Shown here one piece after another: positions 47,003-55,379 of a stretch of DNA of 64,000 bases. Within the stretch, counting starts at the first letter, position 1; each line of letters begins with the position of its first letter. This DNA is from Timema cristinae (taxonomy: Eukaryota > Arthropoda > Insecta > Phasmatodea > Timematidae): positions 1-64,000 of the forward strand of contig JBCFYV010000549.1 of the NCBI GenBank assembly GCA_039000515.1, read 5' to 3'. Made by a program: the position numbers and the translations under genes. The notes beneath the pieces are model-generated. The model made no database searches. It saw only the letters and a program-made list of their open reading frames with translations, and had not been told where the DNA came from.

Positions 47003-47551
47003 TCCCAGACAGCACATAAGTTTGCTACAAGCTTATCTAAGATTGCTACAACAATCTAACAAGCTTGACGTTAGCTTGACTTATAAAGCCTTTAATCTTG
47101 CGGGGTTAAAATTAAGAAACAAAGTTTACATTTGTCATTCTTGTGGTGAACTTACTTTGTCATATTTACCCAATCTTGTATTAACTACGTTGCACCAAGT
47201 TTACCCCACCTGGTAGAAATACAATGTTTTAAAATGTTGGAAATGTTTTTATTTTATATTGGTAAAATATTGCTCAAATTTTTTTAAAACGCTTTTAAGA
47301 TTATTCTGAAAATATATTTTAAATATTGAAAAATATTTGATATATTTTTAATTAAAAATTTTTTAAAAAACTGAACAGTAAATATAAAATATTCTTGAAA
47401 CAGTTTGTAATATTGCACAAGGTTTTTAAAAATAATGATGATAATTTTGTCAAAACTTAGTAATATAGTTATGAATTCATATTGGAGCATAGTTTTTAAA
47501 ATATAAGTTTTTTTTAAAATGTTTGTAATATGATATTATGTGCTTCTGGGA
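47003..47551. mobile_element. MITE of 549 bp with TA flanks, nested in the Harbinger element
   Basis: The left end TCCCAGACAGCACATAA (47003-47019) and the right end TTATGTGCTTCTGGGA (47536-47551) are inverted copies with one 1-base gap. TA precedes and follows (47001-47002 and 47552-47553), as for Tc1/mariner-type duplications. The interior is AT-rich and has no transposase. It sits between the transposase gene and the right end of the Harbinger element. Confidence 0.72.
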
Positions 47552-48060
47552 TACGAATATAGCCCATAATAACGAAAAAATTTAAATTTGTAACTAAACC
47601 CTTTACAAAGGCTATGATTAGTTCAATGTGATGTATTTTTACATCAATAAATTTCTAAAGTATTTTCTGTAAATAAACCCAAACACAACTTACCTTTCAC
47701 GTGTAATTTATTTCCCAATGTCTTCCCACAATCCTGGCTTTAGATCTCGGTTTGGTAAGCCTTTACACGTTGATCCCACAGACGGGCTCATCGCGAACAA
47801 GTTCAAAAAAAAAAATCTCGATCGATTTTTACTGTCGAACGCCATTATTCACTCAGCGAGACAACGGAACAGACTGGGCCCGGGGTTTAAACAAACAAGT
47901 TTGGTCTGATCAGGCTCCAGTCAGGCATCGGGCATCATCGGGAGTTATCGGAACGGGCCGACGTGCCTAATGTAGGTGGATCCTATGGAACACTGCAGTT
48001 TGTTTTATAAAAGCCTGATCAGATAACCTTTACTGAATGGGGCCCGGGTCAATTTTTTGT

Positions 48061-48077
48061 CCAATGTAGGTGCAGCC
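48061..48077 (-). repeat. Right terminal inverted repeat of Harbinger element
   Basis: CCAATGTAGGTGCAGCC on the + strand, exact complement of 44230-44246. It is followed by TAA (48078-48080), the target duplication typical of this superfamily (TWA). Confidence 0.95.
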
Positions 48078-48100
48078 TAAGGTTAAACAACACCTTTCCG

Positions 48101-49800
48101 ATGTTTTATTCAAGAAAATGGGGTGCCCCAGGGCAGTCCTTAAGCTGCACGTTGTTCGCTATTGCGATAAATAGCATTGTAGACAACGTGCGCTACCTGT
48201 TCGTTCATGCCTTTTTGTGGATGACTACGCAATTTATTGCAGTTCATCAAGTCTCCCCAGGGCTGAACGACAGATACAACTCGCTGTAAACAATCTATGG
48301 TTGTGGCATATCGTAATGGCGGGCATAACGTAATGGCTTTCGTTTCTCTGCCGCCAAGACGACTGTCGTCCACTTCCATAGATTACGCGGAATACATCCA
48401 GCCCCAATATTTTTAAAGATCAACGTTGTTTTACCTGTCTCCGAGACCGGGAAGGTTCCTGAGACTTTTTTTCGATTTTAAACTAACATGGGGTCCCCCA
48501 CATCAAAGAACTGAAAGCGAGGTGTGTTAAAGCTTTGAATTTACTTAAAGTTGTGAGTGGTCGCTCTTGGGGTGCTGATAGGGAAACCTTGATGCGCCCC
48601 TATAGAGCCTTGGTGAGATCAAAACTTGATTACGGCATTTTTGTATATGGTTACCGCTAGACCCCCGGCGTTAAAGATGCCGATAGCGTCCACCAGCTGG
48701 CATTCGACTGGCTAATGGTGCTTTTCGTACCAGTCAGTCGTCAGCATCTGTGCCGACGCCGGGGAGCCCCCTCTTTCTTACCGGCGGTCTTACCTCCTTG
48801 CATCTTACGTGTCTAAACTGCATTGCATGCCAAATAATGTTGCTTTTTCGCCCTGTGTTTCATCCCCTAACCGTGCTTGTATGAAACTAAATGTCGTAGT
48901 ACAAGGTCATTGGGATCCGGATGCTATCGGTTTTTCGACACGTGTGGGAAGTCCTGCCAAAGGCTATCCCCCCATCACCAGGTCGAGTTTCTCCCTGGAA
49001 AATACGCCCTCCGAAATGCCATTTTGATCTTGCCAAGTTCCCTAAAGCGACCACCCCAAACTTTGTATATGAGAGGACCTTTAATGAGCTCCTCTCCACC
49101 GCTTTCCCCGGATTTGAGCGCATCTACACTGATGGCTCTAAATCTGGAGCTCCCTGGGGTGTGCTTTTGTTGTGGAAGGATCCAAAATTTTTAAATTTGG
49201 GTTTTCCTAATGAAACCATGTTTTTACAGCTGAATTATAGCCATTTTTAAATCTTTGTGTTTTGTATACCGAAGTAGTCACCGTTCTGCCCTCATCTGCA
49301 CGGATTCCAGAGTGCTCTGTTGGCATTTTCCACTCTCTACTCCTGGAATCCCCTCGTGCAGATGATACATGAGCAAATTTTAAAAATTGATTCATAGAGC
49401 ACCTGGCTCGCCTTTTGCTGGATTCCTGGTCACGCTGGTCTTCCAGGAAATGAACTGGCGGACCCGGCAGCCAAGGAGGCGGGACGCCTGGGTGTCCTGT
49501 TTTTAGATCTAAAGGGTTATGTTCGGCGGGAGTCTTACGCACCTGGCACGAGCAGTGGTCTCGACCCCTGCTCAGAACAAGCTGCGGTCCATCAGGGACG
49601 GTGTGTCGCGATGGCCCTCTTCTATACGAAAGGGCCGAAGGAGGAGGTCATCGTGACGAACTCCGCGTCGGGCATACATTTCTAACCACGGATTTTTACT
49701 CAGAGGGGATCCCCCTCCAGTGTGTGAATTTTGCGATGCTCCCTTAGTGTGCACCACATTTTGGTGGAGTGTCGCAGATATGCCCCTATTCGCCTGGCCC
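48101..49800 (+). pseudogene. LINE ORF2 RT (from motif B), RNase H and CCHC end, copy E
   Basis: Motif B ENGVPQGS with one frame break is at 48113-48140. FVDD is at 48214-48225, followed by YAIYC. The thumb shows KLDYGIFVYG (about 48622-48652). RNase H enters with RIYTDGSKSGAPWGV (49117-49160, first catalytic Asp) and shows WIPGHAGLPGNELADPAAKEA in two pieces at 49418-49477 (PGH and GNE-AD blocks). The product ends with a finger starting CEFCDAPL (49723-49746) and continuing in another frame to HFGGV-type H/C residues. RNase H separates this family from jockey elements that lack it, and the order fits an RNase H-bearing jockey-superfamily LINE. Confidence 0.82.
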
Positions 49801-49899
49801 TTTTTTAAAGGTGACCTTCGTCTTTTATTACGCGACAGCGCTGAAGGAGTTATTTGTTTACTCCATTTTATACGCCAGGCGAATCTTTTAGTGCCCTTT

Positions 49900-49922
49900 G
49901 AGTCACTTTTTTAAAGTGGCTC
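49900..49922 (+). other. 3' UTR stem-loop 1, copy E
   Basis: GAGTCACTTT and AAAGTGGCTC pair over ten positions (one G-U) around a 3-base loop. The equivalent in copy B is 24041-24063. Confidence 0.65.
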
Positions 49923-50084
49923 ATCTGGATTTTATCTCATAAAAGAGACCCCTTTTTTAACATTTTAAGTATACTTTAATGTGTTTGCTTGTCGTTTTTT
50001 CAATTTTAACAAACTTTAATAAAATTTAAATTATTTTTAAAATGTTAGTTTTGTCTTTTTAAACTAATATTTTGTTTTTTCTTA

Positions 50085-50128
50085 GAGTGATACACCTGTG
50101 GTTTTTTTTTTTAGCAGGTGTTTCACTC
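50085..50128 (+). other. 3' UTR stem-loop 2, copy E
   Basis: GAGTGATACACCTG (50085-50098) pairs with CAGGTGTTTCACTC (50115-50128) with one T-T mismatch, enclosing a T-rich loop. In the duplicated 3' UTR the same stem is perfect (50450-50461 with 50476-50487), and one C-G pair is replaced by T-A. Confidence 0.75.
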
Positions 50129-50235
50129 AATTGTACTTTGAGGCCACTTGAGCACTCCTATGAAGTGTCTCAGGTGGTGAAAGATTTATATCTCTCCCCT
50201 ATGGGAATTTTATTATGGGTTTTAAATATATTTCA

Positions 50236-50268
50236 AGGCCCTAATGACCTAGATGTGTCGATGGGCCT
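50236..50268 (+). other. Terminal 3' UTR stem-loop, copy E
   Basis: AGGCCC (50236-50241) pairs with GGGCCT (50263-50268), directly before the A-rich/AAT tail. The counterpart in the duplicated segment is 50592-50598 with 50621-50628. Copy C has AAGGCC/GGCCTT at 30447-30480. Confidence 0.7.
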
Positions 50269-50295
50269 CCAAACCACAATAATAATAAAATAATA

Positions 50296-50660
50296 TAAAG
50301 TGGCTCATTTGGATATTATCTCATATTGAGATCCTTTTTAACAGTTTTATTACAATTAACATTTTTTTTTGTCTTTTTAACATTATATTTTAACATGTGT
50401 CATTTTAACGTGTTAATTTTAATATGTTTGTTTTGTCTTTTTATTTGGGGTGATACACTTGTGGTTTTTTTTTTGCAAGTGTATCACTTAATTTATACCA
50501 AGAGCCCATTTGAGCACTCCTATGTAGTGTCTCAGATGGTGAATGTTTATCTCTTTCCCTATGGGGATTTATTATGTTTATAATATATTTCAAGGCCCTA
50601 ATGGGCCCCGATGTGTCGATGGGCCCTTTAAACAATAATAATAATAATAATAATAGTTGC
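50296..50660 (+). mobile_element. Second LINE 3' UTR segment behind copy E
   Basis: Starting with AAAGTGGCTCATTTGG, the last about 365 bp of the LINE are repeated in the same direction, immediately after the tail of copy E, and end in a longer tail (AAT)7-8 at 50633-50656. It differs from the first 3' UTR at many positions, so it is not a recent tandem duplication. A 5'-truncated insertion into the tail is the simplest reading. Confidence 0.75.
50633..50656 (+). repeat. (AAT)n tail microsatellite
   Basis: About eight AAT units directly after GGGCCCTTTAAAC. It is the longest tail of the LINE family in this window. Confidence 0.85.
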
Positions 50661-50759
50661 GTCCAATAGTGCTACGATTTATATTGCACCTGATGGAGTG
50701 TTAAATGTATAATTTTCTATATAGATAGGCCAAAATTCTGTTGAAATTAGAATAGTGTA

Positions 50760-50935
50760 AAATTTTTGTGAATGTGGGGAATGCCAGGCCTCCACCGTGG
50801 TTCGGATTCCACGTTAAAAATGTAGGTCCCCCATTTCATCTCACAATCACCCTACCATTACAAAATTGGGCGGAAGTGCGTAAAACCCCCCGAATGGGTA
50901 AAAAGACGGGGTGCTAATAAAATAATTTTAAAATT
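50760..50935 (+). repeat. Dispersed repeat of about 170 bp (third copy)
   Basis: Blocks TGTGAATGTGGGGAATGCCAGGCCTC, GTGGTTCGGATTCCACGTTAAA (both read in pieces), TGTAGGTCCCC, CATTTCATCTCAC, AAGTGCGTAAAACC and GGGGTGCTAATAAAATAAT follow in the order seen at 10.57 kb (minus) and 14.53 kb (plus). It lies about 100 bp after the tail at 50660. Confidence 0.72.
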
Positions 50936-53054
50936 TAAAAATTAAAAAATAAAAAATTGGTAAAAAATCAAATATTTTTTCCAATAAAAAATTTTAAAAA
51001 ACGCCCCCTTTTTATATTAAATAAAAAACGATTAAAAATAATAAAAGTCACCCGGGAAATGGAAATAAGGAAATTTTTGATCCATGCATCCGCAACCTTT
51101 TTACTTTGGAGTAGGTTTATTTGGGGCCCAAACCAAAATTTAAAAATGCCCCAGCACTGGGCCTGGGCCCAAATCGGCCATTTAAAATTGGGTTTTTGTA
51201 TACTAAAATAATTTAAAAACTTTAATAAAAAATTTTAAAATTTGAAATCCCCAATAAGTATAATTTGTAAAGGAAAAGTTTTTAATTTTTATCAAAGATT
51301 TTTCATTTTTTGTGTACACGTTTCCTAAAAAACATGCGGGGTTTGAACGTATTAAATGACTTTTTTTAATTTATTTTTTTTGGGCTTTTAAATTTTAAAA
51401 TTTTGGGGTAGGCCCTAATGCATTGTTTAAATTAACTTTACAAAACCAAAAGGGCCCATCGTTTTTTTTTATCAGTGCAAATAAATTAGCCCAAATTTCC
51501 CTTATGGGGCTTTAAAAAAAAGAAATTCATAAATCCTTTCCCTTGGGCCTTTAAAAAAAAATTTTGGGAAAAAAAATTTTTAAAAAAATTCGGAAGACGT
51601 TTCAACGGGGTTTTAGGGCTATTGGTCAAAATAAAGGGTTATAAACATTTTGGGGTTAAAAAAATTTAAAGTGTAGGAAAGAGGCCATTTTTTTTTTATA
51701 AAAATAGGCAAAGTGTCCAAAGGGGTTTAAAATAACCCCAAAAACCCGCCTCTACTTTTTTGGGCAACCAAGTTAGACTCTAAACCATTATTTTTGGAAA
51801 ATTTTGGCCTGCTCCTTCACACCAATAAAAAAAGTGGGGTTTGAATTTTTAAAATCTTTTCCCCCTTTTTTGGTGTTCGGGAGGCCCAGGGGGGCCCATA
51901 TTTTATAACCAAGTGTTGTGGTGTATGCAAAATAATTTATATGCAAAACGGGTTTAAAAAGGGAACTCCCTAAAGCCTACAAAAATTTTTTTTTTTTTAA
52001 ATCTCCCAATAGCCCATACCTTTTTTTTAATCTTTAGAGACAAACTCTAAAAAAACCCCTTTAACAAGTTGGTGACAGTATTTCCTTCATCAGCCAAAAA
52101 AACGTTAAAAAAATTTTCTAGCTTGTAAAAAGTTCTTCAAAAAAATTTTTTTCCGCGGCAAATGTAGTTCTTTTACGTTTGTTAAAATACCTAACATATC
52201 AAAATGTCTTCTTTTTTCCTGAATCTGAATCAAAAAACCCTCTTAAAATTATTTATAACCCCAAAACAAAAACACTAGGGGGAAAGTTTAAAACAGTCAC
52301 TGAAAAACACATTGGTTAAAATTTTAAATTTTTTAAACTTGAGATTTCCCCAAACCCTAACTACCACAAATTTTTCCCAAATTTTATAAAAACCGAATTT
52401 AACCAAAGTTATGGAAAACCGCCCTTTGAAAAAACGTTTTTTTAATTTCACTTTAAGCTGTATTTTAAAATTTTAACCTCGAAAAAAACCTGACTTTGAA
52501 CCAGGGGCCCAAATGTCCTTTGTTTTTTTTGCCTAATTGCTGCCAATTATAATAAAAAACAATGTTGGAAGTTTACTGGCATATTTTCCCCCTCTTTAAA
52601 TCCCAAAAAAAGCCCTTGAAGATATATTGAGATTCTGCAAACAAGAAAAGGCCAAGTGAATTTGTAGTAGTTTTTGTGGGAAAATTCCTTTTAAAAAAAA
52701 TTAAAAACAATACAACACAAGCCATGACCGGCCCATTCAAATTTTTTTTCCCCCCATTTTCCACCCCCTTTAGCGCCCCTTTGGGGTGTTTCTTCTTATT
52801 GAGCAGGTGGTAAAAAATTTTTGCAGCAACCGCCACGATTAAACCCTAAATTTGTTGGGGGACCCCCCAAAAAAAACCCATTTTTGGGGCCTACCCAAAA
52901 AAAATTGGGTAGTTGTTTAATGTTTTCCAAGAAAAACTGAATGTATTTTAATCGGGTACCTTTTCCGGGAAAACCCAAAAATCAAAAATTTTTTAGAGTT
53001 CTTTTCGATGGAAAGGTCCCTTTATTTCCATGGGTGGATTTATTAAATTTCCCA
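50936..53054. other. AT-rich, homopolymer-stretched DNA without recognisable gene
   Basis: The texture is long A/T runs and doubled G/C runs, like 3.5-7.3 kb. Open frames such as 50957-51211 (+) and 52573-52836 (-) show no family signature, and I do not call them genes. No transposon ends were found. Confidence 0.45.
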
Positions 53055-54082
53055 CCCCCCGGGGGAAAGGGGGTTTTAAAAATAGTCCCGCAGTAACCCC
53101 AAAATTTCGTAAGAACGACAAAAAGGGGGAGGCTTCTGTGCAGGACTACCCAGTGGGAAAAAAACCCAAACCTAAATCTTTCCTTTCACATCATTTTCCT
53201 TTTCCCCCACCTTTCCCCAACCTTTTTTTTCCACTCTTCCCCCTTCGCTTTTTCTATCCTTACCTTTTTTTTCCCTTTTTCCCCCACCGTTCACCCGCAC
53301 AGAGGCCTTTGGCCTTTCCGTTGACGACCTTGGTACAAACCCCCCGGGCTTTTTCTCTGTTTATTTTTGGGATCCCCACGTTTTATTCCCGAATGAAAAT
53401 GGGGCCGTTTTGTAATATCTTGGTAAAAGGGGCCTTTAAGGGATGAAAAACCGGGTCCCCCAAAAACCTTAAAAAAAGCCCGGGTTTGCGTTCAAAGGGG
53501 CCCGGGACAAAAAAATTACCCACTTTCCCCCCAAATAAACTTGTGCGGTGCCCTTTTAAATTTTCGGCGATGCCCATATGAAGGTTGTCATGTCTAGGGT
53601 CGTATGGAGCCTCTCGTGGGAAGGGGTTAACAGGCCCTATGGGTAAAACCCAACTGGATCAACCGGGGTTTCTACGATCCGAGTACTTTTGCAGGTTGTC
53701 CTCCCATTTCATAAAATGAGTTTATTGTCACAGCTACCCCTTTAAAACGCCGCTGGCACCCGTACTGCCCAAGTTCCCCCCTGGCATCTCACTGCCCGGC
53801 CCCCTCAAAAGGGCCCCGTTTTAAAATGAAAAGAGGGGGAAACGGGTAAAGCCGTCCAGCCCTGTTTTGAAAAAAACCCCGGGAAAGTGGGGGGCCCCCG
53901 GGCCCCCCCCCCCTTTGGTGTCTCGGTAAAAAAAAAGTCCGATCGAAACGTGTCACCCCATTTAATTCCTCAAAAGAGTAAATAAATGGACAGAAAAAAT
54001 CTGACATTTAAAAGGGAAAACCCTGCGTGATGGCCCCATTTTTAATTCCCCCCCAAACTTTTACCGACTCCGAAATCCCGGG
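53055..54082 (+). promoter_or_regulatory. LINE 5' UTR, copy F
   Basis: Shows AATAGTCCCGCAGTAACCCC at its start, then a long pyrimidine tract (about 53183-53300), AGAGGCCTTTGGCCTTTCCG (about 53301-53320) and GACGACCTTGGTA. The pyrimidine tract is shared by copies B, C, D, F and G. Confidence 0.55.
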
Positions 54083-55300
54083 TTGAGTAATACGGCAAAT
54101 CCCCCGGTGAAGGTGGAGCCCCAAAACGTTCCTAAAATGTTTGCAAGGGAGTGGTCATTTGTTATGACCTCGACTGAAAAAGCTTTTTTAGGGGACTGTG
54201 AGGAGTTTTTCCCCCCCAGCATGTCCCGGGAAGTGTCCCGGTTTTGTCACAAAAAAGAATGGACAAAAAAAAGACGGAACGAAATATCCTAAACTTTTTT
54301 GCGACCCCCAAACCCTTCCAAGGGGGTTTCCCGGGATAGGTTTCCCCAGGGGGGGGGTATCTTTCCCTTTGGGGCCCCGGCCCGTATATCCCAACCCTCG
54401 GCGCGTTTTAAAGTGCCAGGAATTTGGGGCATACAAACTGCGATGCCGTGGTAACCCCAAACCGTGGGGATGGTGGCCAGACTAAATGAAAAAACCCATG
54501 CAATCCTCCTAAAAATTTGGGTCAACTGAAAAGGTCCCTTTCCGCCGGGTTTTGGGGGCCCGCCCAAAAAAGAAGGTAAGAAGAAAGCCTGGAATACAAC
54601 CCGAAAGAAGATCTAAATATGCCCAGGAAACGAAAGGGAATACAAAATAAAGCCGGGCTAGGGTATTTCAAACTTCATATACCCGGGTTTGTCATTAAAA
54701 ATATAAACGCCCCCAACGCCTTTGCGCAGTTAATTTTCCCCCTAAGGAGCCAACGCGACCAGTGCCTTTTGGGTCCTTCCCAAAGACTTTTTATTTTTAA
54801 ATCCCGCCCCAAACTTCTGTGCCCCCAAATTTTTAAAGGGGGCCCAAAAACCGCCAAAACCCCGGTCGTCCCCCCCACCTATACCACCGAGGAACCTCCT
54901 CGAAAAACCCCCTGAGCCCCCCTGGGGAAAAACCCCCCGAGCCCCCCCGGGAAAACCCCCCTCAAAAGCCCTACCTGGGGGTACAAAATAAAAGGGGGGC
55001 CGTTGTTTTACCTCTGACATCCCCCCTTTTTGCTTCCGGAGGGGGGGAACGAGTTGCGGGAACGGGGTGAGGCCGCAAAGGGCAGTCCCCCCCTGGGCCT
55101 TGAAGAAGGCCCAAAGCGAGAACCGCCGAAAATCTTTTTATAAAAAAAAAGGGGGTCGAAGGCCCTTTAAAACAAAGCCTTCGCGAAAGGGAAAACCGAC
55201 AACCCAGTCTCTCCAAAAAAAAAACGAACCCTCTCCTGAAGGGGGGGCCCAAAGGAGAGACGGGGAAAGGCAAGGGGACCAAAAAAGGCCCTAAAAACCA
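54083..55300 (+). pseudogene. LINE ORF1 (gag-like), copy F
   Basis: Opens MSNTANPPVKVEPQNVPKMF (54083), the clearest ORF1 start in the window and the reference for the other copies. The N-terminal block continues AREWSFVMTSTE...EEFFPPSMSRE for 69 codons before a stop. A Pro-rich segment with repeated PPRKTP/PRG units lies at about 54880-54970, and a Lys/Arg-rich C-terminus (EPSPEGGAQRRDGERQGDQK) at about 55230-55290. Its role would be RNA binding, as for other LINE ORF1 proteins. I see no clear RRM or CCHC. Confidence 0.62.
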
Positions 55301-55379
55301 ATTTTTTTTATTAAAAAATAGGGGACTTTGGTTTTGCGGGGATAACTAAATATTAAAAAAAATTTAAATTAAAACGCAC

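Larger units (their letters stand above)
44230..48077. mobile_element. PIF/Harbinger DNA transposon, complete from TIR to TIR, in LINE copy E
   Basis: The 3848-bp element has 17-bp perfect terminal inverted repeats (GGCTGCACCTACATTGG at 44230-44246 and its complement at 48061-48077), flanked by TAA duplications (44227-44229 and 48078-48080). Secondary inverted blocks lie inside: CTGATCAG (44282-44289 and 48015-48022) and CCTACATT (about 44309-44316 and 47968-47977). It carries a two-exon transposase on + and a MADF gene on -, the usual two-protein equipment of Harbinger elements. A MITE lies in its right non-coding part. Removing it and one TAA restores continuous LINE sequence. Confidence 0.92.
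48078..50295 (+). mobile_element. Jockey-like LINE copy E, RT to AAT tail
   Basis: Begins with the right TAA duplication and continues GGTTAAACAACACC as in the RT of copy A. It is among the best-preserved copies for motif B, motif C, RNase H and the 3' UTR. The tail is CCACAATAATAATAAAATAAT at about 50274-50292. A second 3' UTR segment follows immediately. Confidence 0.88.

Noticed and set aside
52573..52978. Minus-strand frames near 52.6-53.0 kb
   Set aside because: They occur in homopolymer-stretched sequence with no recognisable motif; likely artefacts.
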